The notes beneath the pieces are model-generated. The model did no database searches, was not told where the DNA came from, and saw only the letters and a program-made list of their open reading frames with translations. DNA of 64,000 nucleotides from Akkermansia sp. Its GTDB lineage: Bacteria > Verrucomicrobiota > Verrucomicrobiia > Verrucomicrobiales > Akkermansiaceae. The stretch is from the NCBI RefSeq assembly GCF_020860705.1, contig NZ_JAJBTT010000001.1:1-64000 (forward strand). Direction: 5' to 3'. Below, in pieces: positions 52,242 through 62,600 of this stretch (position 1 is the stretch's first letter; each line of letters opens with the position of its first letter). Made by a program: the position numbers and the translations under genes.

Positions 52242-53282
52242 ATGGCTATTACCATTGAAATGCCCCGCCTGTCTGACTCCATGCATGAAGGCATCGTCCT
52301 GAGATGGGTCAAAAAGATAGGAGAATTCGTGGAAGTGGGCGACCATCTGGCCGACATTGAAACGGACAAGGCCCATGTGGAACTCCAGGCATGCGAGGAT
52401 GGAACCCTGATGGAAATCCTGGTGCCGGAAGGCGGCTCCGCCGCCGTGGGGGCGCCCATTGCGCTGCTTCAGTCGGAATTCGGCGCAGCATCCTGTGACT
52501 GCCCCCCGTGCCCCGGGGTCAAGTGCAGTCCGCTGGCCGCCAGGCTGGCTGCGGAAGCCGGACTGAACCCCGGCAGCCTGACAGGCACCGGTCCCCGTGG
52601 AAAAATCATGGCCGCGGACGTGCGCGCCGCCATCCGCTCCGCAGACGGTCCCGCCCGCCGGGTGCAGACCCCGCTGGCCCCCAGGGACACGCGCCACGCC
52701 ACACGGGTAGACAACTTTTACCTGTATTCGCTGGAAGCGAACATGGCTTATCTGGCCGCCATCAGCACGCCCATCGCAGTCCAGTGTGAAAAACTCATCG
52801 GCGGCCGCTACAGCCTCTTTGACTACGTGGTGCGTGCTGCAGTGAAAGCGTGCCTCAGTGAACCGGAATGGCTGGCCGGGAGTCCCGCCGCAGAACTCCT
52901 GATGGTGCTGGACAAGGGGGAAAAGTATGTCTTTATTGAAAATGCCTCCGACAAGACGATTTACAACATCGCCATGGAACGGCTGGCCGCTCGCGCGGAA
53001 GGACCGCCCCCGGCGGGCAGCATCACGCCCAACATCCTGCTCTGCGACAGCCGCGTGAATGTGGAAGCCCAGCGTTCCGTGCTCCCGGAAATGCCCCACA
53101 GCATTATCAGCATCGGCGGCACGTCGCCGAAGACGGGCATTGAGGCGGGACGCCCCGTCTCCAAGCTCATCCTGCCCGTCACCCTGTACGTGAACGCCAA
53201 CATTCTGCCGGAAAGCAAGGCGTCCAAAATCGCCGCCGAATTCAAAACTCTTCTGGAAAATCCGGTGCTGCTCCTCCTGTAG
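52242..53282 (+). CDS. lipoyl-domain E2-like protein lacking the catalytic motif
   Basis: A 346-residue protein with the layout of a 2-oxoacid dehydrogenase E2: lipoyl domain (about 1-80, lipoyl lysine Lys43 in ETDKAHVE), a peripheral subunit-binding domain (94-131, CSPLAARLAAEAGL to GKIMAADV) and a shortened catalytic-like domain (about 160-346). In active E2 enzymes the C-terminus carries H-x-x-x-D-G; here the corresponding stretch reads VTLYVNANILPESKAS, so the acyltransferase histidine and aspartate are missing. No E1 or E3 gene adjoins it. It probably is a non-catalytic lipoyl carrier or a relic. Confidence 0.75.
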   Translation: MAITIEMPRLSDSMHEGIVLRWVKKIGEFVEVGDHLADIETDKAHVELQACEDGTLMEILVPEGGSAAVGAPIALLQSEFGAASCDCPPCPGVKCSPLAARLAAEAGLNPGSLTGTGPRGKIMAADVRAAIRSADGPARRVQTPLAPRDTRHATRVDNFYLYSLEANMAYLAAISTPIAVQCEKLIGGRYSLFDYVVRAAVKACLSEPEWLAGSPAAELLMVLDKGEKYVFIENASDKTIYNIAMERLAARAEGPPPAGSITPNILLCDSRVNVEAQRSVLPEMPHSIISIGGTSPKTGIEAGRPVSKLILPVTLYVNANILPESKASKIAAEFKTLLENPVLLLL

Positions 53283-53345
53283 AAGCTCCCTCCGCTTTCA
53301 CCGTTTTCCTTGAACGCTCCCTTCCGTTTCCCTGTCTCATCAAGC

Positions 53346-53909
53346 ATGAAAAAAGTCGCCATTCTCGCCGCCCCCGGATTTGAGGAAATCGAGCTCATCG
53401 CCCCGCTGGACATTTTGCGCCGCCTGAACATGGACGTGCTCCTCGCAGGCGTTCAGTCTGACAAGGTAACCAGCGCCCATGACGTGGCCGTCAGCACGGA
53501 CACCATGCTGGACAAGCTCCATGCCGACAAGCTGGACGCCCTGATCCTGCCCGGCGGCGCTGGCGCCTGGGTGCTCCGGGACACGCCGGAAGTCATCCAT
53601 CTGGTCAAAAAAATGCATGCCTCAGGCAAACTGGTGGCCGCCATCTGCGCCGCCCCCATCGTTCTGGCGAAAGCCGGACTGGTGAAGGACAGGAACGTTA
53701 CGGCCTACCCGGCCCAGGACGTTTACCGGGAACTGAACGAAGCCGGAGCCCACATCGTGAAGGATGAAAACGTGGTGCTGGACGGCAACATGCTCACCGC
53801 CAACGGCCCCGGAGCCGCCATGCTCTTCGGCTACTCCATCGGGGAATACCTGGGAGAAGACCTCCAGGTGGCCCAGCTCAAGGAGCAGATGTGCTACATG
53901 GGAGTATAG
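53346..53909 (+). CDS. DJ-1/PfpI-family protein
   Basis: A 187-residue protein matching DJ-1/ThiJ/PfpI, starting MKKVAILAAPGFEEIELIAP with the conserved glutamate. The nucleophile elbow is VAAICAAPIVLAKAG, with the reactive cysteine, and the ending GPGAAMLFGYSIGEYL is typical. Members act as chaperones, glyoxalases or deglycases under oxidative or carbonyl stress; which applies here is open. It starts 63 bp after the E2-like gene on the same strand. Confidence 0.92.
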   Translation: MKKVAILAAPGFEEIELIAPLDILRRLNMDVLLAGVQSDKVTSAHDVAVSTDTMLDKLHADKLDALILPGGAGAWVLRDTPEVIHLVKKMHASGKLVAAICAAPIVLAKAGLVKDRNVTAYPAQDVYRELNEAGAHIVKDENVVLDGNMLTANGPGAAMLFGYSIGEYLGEDLQVAQLKEQMCYMGV

Positions 53910-54086
53910 GTTCCGCAAAAAATGTTCCACCATCCCGGACAGGCCGTCCGGAGCGCCACCCGTAGAGCTGTCATCCGTACAGATAACCTTCCCTATCCTT
54001 CTGTAAGATCCAGACAGGCAAATTCTCCGTACGGACCTCCATATGGGGTTCTGCTTTCATAACATGGAAGAATGATGAATACAGCC

Positions 54087-55163
54087 TCATGAAGAGCGGG
54101 ACAATAACGCCCTGAGCCTGTAATAACGCCCTCTCCTTCCGCGGCACCGTGACATCAGAGCGTGGTAAAGGCGAGTGAAGGGACCATCCTTGATCAAATC
54201 TTCTCCCAGAAGATGGCAAAAGGCGCAGTCCCACCGATCCAAGCCGCACTTGTCCAGAGGAATATCCGCCTCCTGCAGCCATTTCCTGTAACGGCTGCTC
54301 AATTCGTCTCTCTTCTCGGCATCCAAGTGAAAGAACTCTTCCCTGGGGGAGCAGACATAAGCCAGGAATCCGTCCTTCATCGCATACGCCAGCCAACCCT
54401 TTCTGACGGCCTCCTCCCAGCATCCGAGTTCCTTCCAGCGGGCCGTTATATATTCCAGCCTTTCCATGCGCAAGGCGCCATCTCCATCCCATAGATCAGT
54501 GAGAGACCCAGCTCTTTTCCTGCGGTAAAAATACAACTGGTCGGAAATGACAGCCAGCCGGGAGGCCTTTGGAAGAAACTCCATCCAGAAAACGTAATCT
54601 TCTCCCGCGGGAAACTCCAATCTCACGCGCAACCCGTAATGTTGAAGGACCTCTCGTCGATACACCTTGTTACATAATTCAGCCCTCATCCGGCGCCATA
54701 CGGGATTCCCGTTAAAACGGGCATTTCCGGAATCCGGTTCAAAACCTTCTTCCGGAACGTATCTGCCTTCCTCCGTCACTGATCCGCCTTCCTCGGAAAA
54801 GAAAACGTAGCCACAGGCCACGACCTCCGCATCATGCCGCCGCGCGGTTTCCACCAGCCGGGCATACATGGAGGCATCCACATAATCATCCGGATCCACA
54901 AAGCCGATATATTCCCCGCCCGCTACGGCCATCCCTGCATTACGGGCGGAAGAGACCCCTCCGTTTCCCTGGTCGATCACCCGGATACGGGCATCCTTTT
55001 CAGCCCACCCGCGCAGCACAGCCAACGTGCCATCCGTAGAACCGTCATTAACGCAAATAATTTCAATATCCCTTAGCGTCTGGTTCACCAGGCTGTTCAT
55101 GCAGGTATCCACATATGGAGCCACGTTATAACAGGGAACAATAATGGAAACAGTATCATTCAT
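54087..55163 (-). CDS. family 2 glycosyltransferase
   Basis: A 358-residue GT2 enzyme. The N-terminal GT-A domain carries VSIIVPCYNVAPYVDTCM, EIICVNDGSTDGTL, GGVSSARNAGMAVA and the DxD-type YIGFVDPDDYVD. The C-terminal 150 residues are family-specific. It transfers a sugar from a nucleotide donor to a glycan or lipid acceptor, probably in cell-surface polysaccharide synthesis. It reads opposite to the three glycosyltransferase genes that follow, across a 426-bp gap. Confidence 0.9.
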   Translation of the reverse strand: MNDTVSIIVPCYNVAPYVDTCMNSLVNQTLRDIEIICVNDGSTDGTLAVLRGWAEKDARIRVIDQGNGGVSSARNAGMAVAGGEYIGFVDPDDYVDASMYARLVETARRHDAEVVACGYVFFSEEGGSVTEEGRYVPEEGFEPDSGNARFNGNPVWRRMRAELCNKVYRREVLQHYGLRVRLEFPAGEDYVFWMEFLPKASRLAVISDQLYFYRRKRAGSLTDLWDGDGALRMERLEYITARWKELGCWEEAVRKGWLAYAMKDGFLAYVCSPREEFFHLDAEKRDELSSRYRKWLQEADIPLDKCGLDRWDCAFCHLLGEDLIKDGPFTRLYHALMSRCRGRRGRYYRLRALLSRSS

Positions 55164-55589
55164 AGAGAAGCCAGTTTTTTCAGATGTTCGCCGGAAGAAC
55201 CGGAAAATCCCGCGCCGTTCCTTCTCCGCATTCTAATGAAAATCGGCATGACCGCAATGGCAAATCCCCGTCACAGGCACTAGCAGACAGTACCATGCTC
55301 ATAAGAAGCATGCAGGAACCTCCTTGCCCCCCTGCATGGGAAAAAGCAAACCGTGAGCGGAAACAAAAAAAGCATCAGCTTATCCCCGCCGTATTCCCGG
55401 AATCAACCCTGCACTTCGGTAGATGTCTCAAAAACGGGAGGGCCCGAAAATTTTTGATATTGTGTTCTACAGGAAATTCATCAAGTATCCGGGACGGACT
55501 CTGCCCCCCGCCTTTCCCATCATCAGGAAAAACTTATCCGGAAAGCCGGATGCCTGTGACCTCTTCCAGATGTTGAAATAAAATTAGCC
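55164..55589. other. divergent gap in the glycosyltransferase cluster
   Basis: About 425 bp between divergent glycosyltransferase genes. Overlapping short frames show no family features. It presumably holds the two promoters; no palindrome of the PEP-CTERM type and no hairpin terminator was seen. Confidence 0.5.
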
Positions 55590-56786
55590 ATGCACATCCT
55601 AATATCTCTGATCCGTTTTCTGACCATGTGGATTCCCTTCCGCTCTCCCCGGAAAAAGCTGCGCACTTTTCTAATGGATTATGTGTCCGACTATGACAAG
55701 GAGGCACGCCGGAGTGAAAAGGCATGGCGCAGGCACGAGGTAGCGGAACGTACCGTGCTCGTTTTTGAACCCAACGACTGCCATGGAGAAGTTATTTCCG
55801 GTTTTTGTGCCCTTTTACTCTCCATGGGGTACCGTGTGGATGTGCTCATGCACCATTCCCTGGGCAGCCAATTCCCCCTGTGCCGCACCGGGAATGAAGG
55901 AATACGCGCCTTTACCATCATGAAAACCTTATGGCCACGCCTTTACAGGGAAGAGGTCCTGAACCGCTATGAAGCCATTATTTTTACATCCTCCCTCTTT
56001 TATACAAAGCCGGGGATGCCTTCCGCCCTTGATGTAACAGGCTTGAGGAACCGCCGCAACCTTCTGATCGTGGAACACGAATTGAAGGACATTGAACGAT
56101 TGAAGGAAGAAATGTTCGAACAGGAAGGCAGGCTGCTGACACTGGGCACCTTCCACAAGGGCATCATGGTCAATCCCCACTCGTTCGGGCAAATTTCCAT
56201 CACCATCCGTAACCCGAAACCCGAATTTATTACCGTAGGCGCACTCTCCGCGGAAAGGAAAAACCACGGCCTGCTGTTTGAAGCCCTTACGGAGCTTTAC
56301 CATGCTGGCTTTAAGGACTTTTCCGTCACCATCGTGGGAGAAGGAGAAATGGGAGAAATACCGGAACATTTGCGCCCCTTCCTGAACATCACCGGAAAAC
56401 TTGACTTTCCTTCCATGTTCGCGGCCATGGAACGGGCAGATTATTTCCTTCCCCTGCTGGATCCCACCAATCCGGCTCACGAACGCTACATTTCCACCGG
56501 TGTCACAGGATCAGCCCAGCTCATCTATGGATTCGCGAAAATTCCGCTCATCCATGAAAAATTTGCCTCTTTCTACAGATTCGATGCTCAAAATGCCCTT
56601 CTCTACGGCAAGGAGGGACTCGGCAACGCCATGCGCCGCGCCATCACGCAAACGAACGCAGAATACGCCGCGATGCAGCAGAATCTCCTCCTTCTGAACA
56701 GACAAATAGACGAACAATCCCAGGCCAACCTGGAACGGGCCCTGGACGGCTGCCGCACCGGTTGGCATCCAACTTCCACAGATTGA
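55590..56786 (+). CDS. GT-B-fold (family 4-like) glycosyltransferase
   Basis: A 398-residue protein. The C-terminal half has the GT4-like FITVGALSAERKNHGLLFEAL followed by VTIVGEGEMGEIPEHLRP and LDFPSMFAAMERADYFLPLLDP. The usual E-x7-E donor motif is not evident, replaced by HERYISTGVTGSAQLIYG, so it may be a divergent relative. The N-terminal half has GEVISGFCALLLSMGYRVDVL, as in GT-B folds. It precedes the GT2 gene by 3 bp and is cotranscribed with it. Acceptor and donor unknown. Confidence 0.7.
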   Translation: MHILISLIRFLTMWIPFRSPRKKLRTFLMDYVSDYDKEARRSEKAWRRHEVAERTVLVFEPNDCHGEVISGFCALLLSMGYRVDVLMHHSLGSQFPLCRTGNEGIRAFTIMKTLWPRLYREEVLNRYEAIIFTSSLFYTKPGMPSALDVTGLRNRRNLLIVEHELKDIERLKEEMFEQEGRLLTLGTFHKGIMVNPHSFGQISITIRNPKPEFITVGALSAERKNHGLLFEALTELYHAGFKDFSVTIVGEGEMGEIPEHLRPFLNITGKLDFPSMFAAMERADYFLPLLDPTNPAHERYISTGVTGSAQLIYGFAKIPLIHEKFASFYRFDAQNALLYGKEGLGNAMRRAITQTNAEYAAMQQNLLLLNRQIDEQSQANLERALDGCRTGWHPTSTD

Positions 56787-56789
56787 TCC

Positions 56790-57848
56790 ATGGCCTCCCT
56801 CCGGCAGACACATCCCTGCGTTTCCATCATCGTTCCCGTTTACAATCAGGAACGTTACCTTGAAGAATGCGTGCAGAGCATACGCAAACAAACCTTCACG
56901 AACTGGGAATTGATCCTTGTAGACGACGGCTCTACTGACTCGTCCGGAGAAATAGCCGTCCGTTTTACGGTTATTGACTCAAGAATCAGCTACCTGAAGC
57001 AGGAGAATGGAGGCGTTTCTTCCGCTCGTAACGCAGGCATACAGCAGGCCACTGGAGAGTATTTGTGTTTTATTGACGCGGACGACTCCATTGCCCCGGA
57101 TTTTCTCGAATGCCTCGTTACCATCTCCCATGAAAAGCAAAGCAGCCTGACAGTCGTCGGAAGCTGGTTGTGCCGCCAATTTCCAATGGATAAAATACCG
57201 GCTCTGCCTACCTGGGGCATGTTCCTGCGCCGGGATGTGGTGGCGAAAAACGAGCTCAAATTTCCAGAGGGAATCCAGCCTTGCGAAGACGGCCTCTTTT
57301 CACATTTCCTGCTTGCCCTGACGGACAGAATAGCCTTCTGCCCTGAAGCCGTCTATCATTACCGCCAGCATCAGCAGGGCAACCATCACCAGATACTGAA
57401 TCAAACGGCGAAAATCCTGGATATGGTTCCCCGGTGGTTTTCCCTGCTTGAAGAATTCTACGGTAGCAGGGAAAATCTTCTGAAAAAGAAATCCGGGCAT
57501 ATCATCCGCTTCATTGAACATGAACCTTTTGAATTCCGCCTGCTCGGCATGCCTTTTTCCCCGGAAGAAGGAGAACGTCTGGACACCATTATCCGCCGTT
57601 TCCTCAACTCACATTTTTCCTCTGAAGAATGCCTGGCCTCCGGCCTGCATTTCCCTTTCCAAGTGTTTCTACAATCTTCCGGTTTTTCCGATTTTAAGAA
57701 AAAGCTCCGGCACATAGAACAACGTGCCCGAATGATCCGGAAAATCTCTACCCTGTGCCCTATTCCTTCTTGGAGGCGCAAAGCTAGGATGCAGGCAAAG
57801 GAATTATTGGAAATGATTGACAATATTCACAAAAATATTTCATTCTGA
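56790..57848 (+). CDS. family 2 glycosyltransferase
   Basis: A 352-residue GT2 enzyme: VSIIVPVYNQERYLEECV, ELILVDDGSTDSSGEIA, GGVSSARNAGIQQA and LCFIDADDSIAPDF. The C-terminal third (about 220-352) is helical and basic. It starts 3 bp after the preceding glycosyltransferase stop, so the two are translationally linked. Likely role in surface glycan assembly. Confidence 0.9.
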   Translation: MASLRQTHPCVSIIVPVYNQERYLEECVQSIRKQTFTNWELILVDDGSTDSSGEIAVRFTVIDSRISYLKQENGGVSSARNAGIQQATGEYLCFIDADDSIAPDFLECLVTISHEKQSSLTVVGSWLCRQFPMDKIPALPTWGMFLRRDVVAKNELKFPEGIQPCEDGLFSHFLLALTDRIAFCPEAVYHYRQHQQGNHHQILNQTAKILDMVPRWFSLLEEFYGSRENLLKKKSGHIIRFIEHEPFEFRLLGMPFSPEEGERLDTIIRRFLNSHFSSEECLASGLHFPFQVFLQSSGFSDFKKKLRHIEQRARMIRKISTLCPIPSWRRKARMQAKELLEMIDNIHKNISF

Positions 57849-58344
57849 AACTGCTTTCCCATTTTCATACCCCGGAAACCGTATATTTTACCATACACAC
57901 ACTCCGGAAGGAAATATTCAAATGGACACATGCATCCATTCCCTTGCTTTCCACAACTCATGGAAAATTTTTATTTTAAATTTATAGTTCCTTATTGAAT
58001 ATTAAACTGCTATTAGCAAATAGCAATAGAAATTAAAAACAAACGGGACATTCAGGGCAAGAAAGAAAACGGCGTATTGAGCATCAAAATTTGCAGTCTG
58101 CTCCTCGATGAAAAAGACTGTCTCCCGTGAAAAACAGGTAATTGTCATTTCTTGTCGTAACTAAAACATCATCTTTCGCCCGTGACAGGGTTTGAATGAA
58201 TCTGCACAGGATACCTTCATCTTTTCCTCACAGTACAAAGACAGCGACGCTGACTTACATACAACGAAATATCTGAAGAACCTGGAAAATTAATATGATC
58301 TTTCTTGACACAGAAACAGCTTTGATGGGAAAAGAAGATCTCCC
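57849..58344. other. AT-rich gap in the glycosyltransferase cluster
   Basis: About 500 bp, clearly more AT-rich than the window average. No gene or convincing small frame, no strong terminator. The composition supports the idea that the cluster was acquired or is under different selection. It probably includes the promoter of the next gene. Confidence 0.5.
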
Positions 58345-59319
58345 ATGCCTCAGATTTCCGTCATTATTCCCGCTTATAAAACACAGCAATACGTTGAACG
58401 CTGCATCTATTCCGTTCTGGGGCAAACTCTGAACAATATTGAAATCATTGTGGTCAATGATTCGTCTCCGGACAATACCCTTTCCATTATTGAGCAAATA
58501 GCGTCAACCTGGTCGGGAAATAAAACCATACGCATTATTTCCCATGAACGGAATCAAGGGTTATCCGCAGCCAGAAATACGGGAATTACTCATGCTCAGG
58601 GAGAATTCATCTATTTCCTGGATAGTGACGACTACATTGCCCCGAACGCCTTGGAAACTCTCCTGAATTTGGCTCAAGCGGAAGATGCTCCCGTCACCAT
58701 AGGCGGAGTTCTGCAAGTAGATGAGGAAGACAAACCGCTTGATCATCAAATATGCCACATGCAGAATACGGTTCTACAGGGTAGAAAGGAAATTCTGCAT
58801 GCCCTGCGGATACTTGATATCTACATTTCAGGATGCAACAAGCTGGTACGCCGCGACTGGCTGCTGGAAAACAAAATTTTCTTTGATGACGGGTATCTTC
58901 ACGAAGACTGGCCCTGGTGCCTGAGGTTGGCCCTGCATGCGAACAAGATCGTCTGCAACACCTATGTCTGCTACTATTATGTTTGCAGAACCGGCTCCAT
59001 CACAGACGGCAAAGACTTGAATAAATGCTTTAAAATAGCTCAAATGATTCAGAAACTGGTGGAAATCCTGGATGAATCCGGAGAAAGGGATACCATGGAT
59101 CCTTGGGTATTCACTCTCGCTCATGAACTGAGAGGCCATATTTCCATGAGTTCCAAGGGAATTACTAAGAATATTGCCCTGGCTCATTGCTTTTCCCTCC
59201 TGCCCACTTCATTTGCAGAACATATACTTTCCTCTAAAAAACGGGCCATCCTCCGGCTATGGAAGGTTCTTCCCTCATGGATGCGTCATACAATTCTTTG
59301 CCGCATTGCCGGAAAATAA
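58345..59319 (+). CDS. family 2 glycosyltransferase
   Basis: A 324-residue GT2 enzyme with ISVIIPAYKTQQYVERCI, EIIVVNDSSPDNTLSII, QGLSAARNTGITHAQ and YFLDSDDYIAPNAL. Codons are AT-richer than in housekeeping genes of the window. It stands alone behind the AT-rich gap and is the last gene of the cluster. The predicted activity is sugar transfer in surface polysaccharide synthesis; specificity unknown. Confidence 0.9.
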   Translation: MPQISVIIPAYKTQQYVERCIYSVLGQTLNNIEIIVVNDSSPDNTLSIIEQIASTWSGNKTIRIISHERNQGLSAARNTGITHAQGEFIYFLDSDDYIAPNALETLLNLAQAEDAPVTIGGVLQVDEEDKPLDHQICHMQNTVLQGRKEILHALRILDIYISGCNKLVRRDWLLENKIFFDDGYLHEDWPWCLRLALHANKIVCNTYVCYYYVCRTGSITDGKDLNKCFKIAQMIQKLVEILDESGERDTMDPWVFTLAHELRGHISMSSKGITKNIALAHCFSLLPTSFAEHILSSKKRAILRLWKVLPSWMRHTILCRIAGK

Positions 59320-59565
59320 ACGGCAAGAGACGGATGGTTTCACGAGAGCGTGTCGGCACAATATAAAACGTGATTGTTCAGTTTAATCGCGCGTTCCGCG
59401 TATCTAGGCCCGGGTAATACTTGCATTATGCCAAAGAGAAAGATCTGGCACAGGAATCATGGGCCATCATGCCGGAACACCGTTCCAACAACCGGGACAA
59501 GGAGAAGGCCACGCCAAAAGACAACCAGCCGCCACCCTCAGCCACATCATTCCTCTCCCATGGGC
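59320..59565. other. convergent gap between the glycosyltransferase and VIT/VWA genes
   Basis: About 245 bp. The only frame of interest runs rightward from about 59421 and encodes a charged stretch (MHYAKEKDLAQESWAIMPEH...) of about 45 residues before entering shadow sequence; it is too weak to call. No obvious terminator hairpin. The part from 59566 on is discussed with the VIT/VWA gene. Confidence 0.4.
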
Positions 59566-59693
59566 CTAATACAACACCTGCGGTTCAAGCATCTGCTGGC
59601 GTTCCTTGTCCTTCTCCAGGGGGATGTTCTCCTGTTTACGCCTGGCATCCTTCAACCGTTTTTCAGCAATGGACGCCCGGGTTTCTCCGGCTT

Positions 59694-62600
59694 TCACCTG
59701 GAATCCCGCACATCTTCCCCCGGGAGCGCCTGGCCGTACGCCACCTTTCCCACATCCACGATGCAGTTCTTCTCATTCAGGCGGAACACCAGCGTTTTCC
59801 GCTTTTCCTGCGGACGGCCGTAATCCGTGTACACTTCCGCGTACAAAGTAACCGGGGCCAGCATTTTCTGCGACCGGGTGCCGTAATAATGCGCCTGGAT
59901 TTGATAGGGACCGGGCAGGGCCTTGCGTATCAAGTATTCTTCCGGGCCATAGCCCTGCGTCACATCGCGGGACAAATGACCGCCGGAAGAAGTCCGCTTG
60001 TGGCTGTAATAACATTTCTCCTCCCTAACGTCCGTTACCCAGAGGTCCATGTCTGACACGTCCGTGTCCCAGTTGATGACCACGCGTAAATCAACCTCCA
60101 CCGGCTGCAGGAATGCGGGATCCATTCCCCCGGTATCCAGTTCCACCCCTGCCGCCCGGCTCCGGGAAACGAGCCGGTTCAGCTCCACCAGGACAATCTG
60201 CTCTATTCCGGTGAAGCGGCTGGACATCGGGCGTTCCAGCACCTCACGGTACATGTCGAACGCCTTCTGGGCTTCCCCCAGCTCATCCAGCACCAGAGCC
60301 AGATCCCGGTAGGACTGCGGTTCCTCAGGGAACAGGTCTTTCACGGTTTCAAAAATGAATTTCGCTTGGTCCAGTTCTCCCATGTAGCGCAGCTTGTAGC
60401 CCAGCATCCGAAGCAGGGAACGGTTTTCCAGTTCCAGTTCCGCCAGGTTGGACAGAATCTGAACAGCCAGGGCCTTGTCTCCTTTTCCGGCAAACCAGTC
60501 CGCGCAGTCCATGTAAAAACCGGGGCTTTCCCCGTACTTTTCCTTGAGCTTCATATAGACCGCAAAAGGACGGTCCGCCGCATCCAGCGCGGCCAGGTAC
60601 GGCGCCTTGGAATTCCACGCCTTCACGTTCATCACGGGAGCAGAGCCGGCATTTCGTTCCCGCGCCTTTAATTCAGTAAAACTTTCTCCTCCTCCCAGAA
60701 ACAGGGGCCCGTCTATCTCCTGATTATTTGGAGCCGGATTTTCGTTCCCCAGCAGATCCGGGGAAGCAGGGGGCAAAAAACGCAACCCGCTTGCCGCTCC
60801 TGTACTCCCCGGTTCCGAGAAAGGTGACGAGGCAGAACCAACGGCGGACTCCTCCTGGAGGACATTTTCTGAAGAAGAATGAACCGGGTGCTCCCAAAGA
60901 GAATCAACTTCTGCCAGAGCATTACTTCTGCTTTCATCAAAAGCTGCGGAGTAATAGGCACTTTTTCTGTGTGTGACCGTCTCTACCCCCTTTCTTGCTG
61001 AAACATTTTTCGGATCTTTTTCCAATATCCTGTTAAACAGGAAAAGGGACTTATCATAATCCCCAAGATCATAAAAACCGTATGCCAAGCGGAAGGTTTC
61101 CGCTATATCCACGGGTTCCCTGTCCAATTCCCTGTCACGGGCAGCTTTTTTCTCAGCTGCTTCTTTATCTTCCGCTTCTTTTTCCCTGAGGCGCTTTTCC
61201 ATAGCCGCCACGCCCTTCAAGGCCGTAGGGTTATTTCCCTCTTCTTTCAACACCTTCCGGTAAATATCCAGCGCCTCCCGGTCGTTGCCCTGGCTCGTAT
61301 AAATCAAGGCCTGTTTCAACCGGTCATCTTTCAAGACCTTTTCCATTTCTTCCGGATTGAAAAATTCCCTTGCGTACCATTTCTGCATTTCTTTCCAGGA
61401 AGCAAGGTACTCTTTTAAGCGGTTTAATCTTGCGGCCTCTTCAACCATGTCTTCCCCCTGTCCGCGTTTCAGCATTCTCTTATCATATTCCGCACGCAAT
61501 TCCGGAGCGGAAGCGGGAGGACGCACACCGTATTTCAGGTATTGATCCAGAGAATCCAGTACGAGCAGAGAAGTACCGGGCGTCACGATTCCATATTCCA
61601 TCCCCAGTTTCCCGACAGCTTTATCCCTCACGGCAGAGGGGGACTGGCAGAGAAGTTCCTGGAGCCTTGCCTGGGCATACAAGGCCCTCAGCATGGTTCC
61701 GGGCAGCGCCCCGGAGGCATCCACCGCCACGGGAATTTCCACTCCGGCAACCTCTGCCGTTCCGCAATAGGAACCCGGCTCCAGTTCCGCCAGCAAAAGG
61801 ACGGAATCCGATGGCATTCCAGGAGCATCATACCTTACAAACGCTCCCCAGGGCATATTCTCACTGTCAATATAACGGATGGGAATTTCCTCCCCGGCAA
61901 GACGCTCCATCGCCTGCTCCACCGTTTGACTGGCCAAATCAACCACAGGAATGCCCATCCGAATGAACGTATTTGCATCCTTGCGCGGAGTCACCATCAG
62001 GGCAAAGGTTTTAGCGGAATTAATCCCCTTCTTTTCCGGCAAAGGGCTGAAATTGATAAATCCATCGCTGACAATCAGGCAATCCCAGGCCCCGGAACGA
62101 GCGTTCAGCTTTTCCCGGAGAATACTCCAGTCACAAGTGGCGCCGTCATAGTCCAGAGCCAGCAGTTCGCGGGCCAGTTCATCCAGATTGTCCGGAGTCA
62201 CCTCGAATGTTTTTGACGGCATGATCCGGTCCCGGAAGACAGTCAGATTGATTCGGATTTGCTGCCCCTGCGTTCTGCCGCAGGCAAGATACCGTTTCAG
62301 AAAATCCAGAAATTTCGGAACATCCGCTTCTTTCATGGAACCGGAAGCGTCCCAAACCAGCTCCATCGTGGGCGCGGCTTCCACGCCGCTCTTCCTGTCT
62401 GCCCGCACAGGCCGGGGAATAATCACGGCGGCATAGTCCCTCCCGTCAAAAGACTCCACAAATACCTTCGCTTTCCCTGCCTCTTTTCCCTGCGCACGCG
62501 GCAGGGAGATGAACAGGTCTTCCGTCAGAGACAGGCCGTTCCACTCCTTCTCCGCCAGGAAGGCGCTGCGCCAGTCCTTGAATTCCACATTGTCCAGAGG

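Noticed and set aside
57849..58344. Structured RNA or attachment site in the AT-rich gap
   Set aside because: No tRNA-like fold, direct repeat or integrase gene nearby; only AT-rich sequence is seen.
59421..59565. Small charged protein after the last glycosyltransferase
   Set aside because: The frame lacks a ribosome-binding site and soon enters shadow sequence of the VIT/VWA gene; too weak to call.
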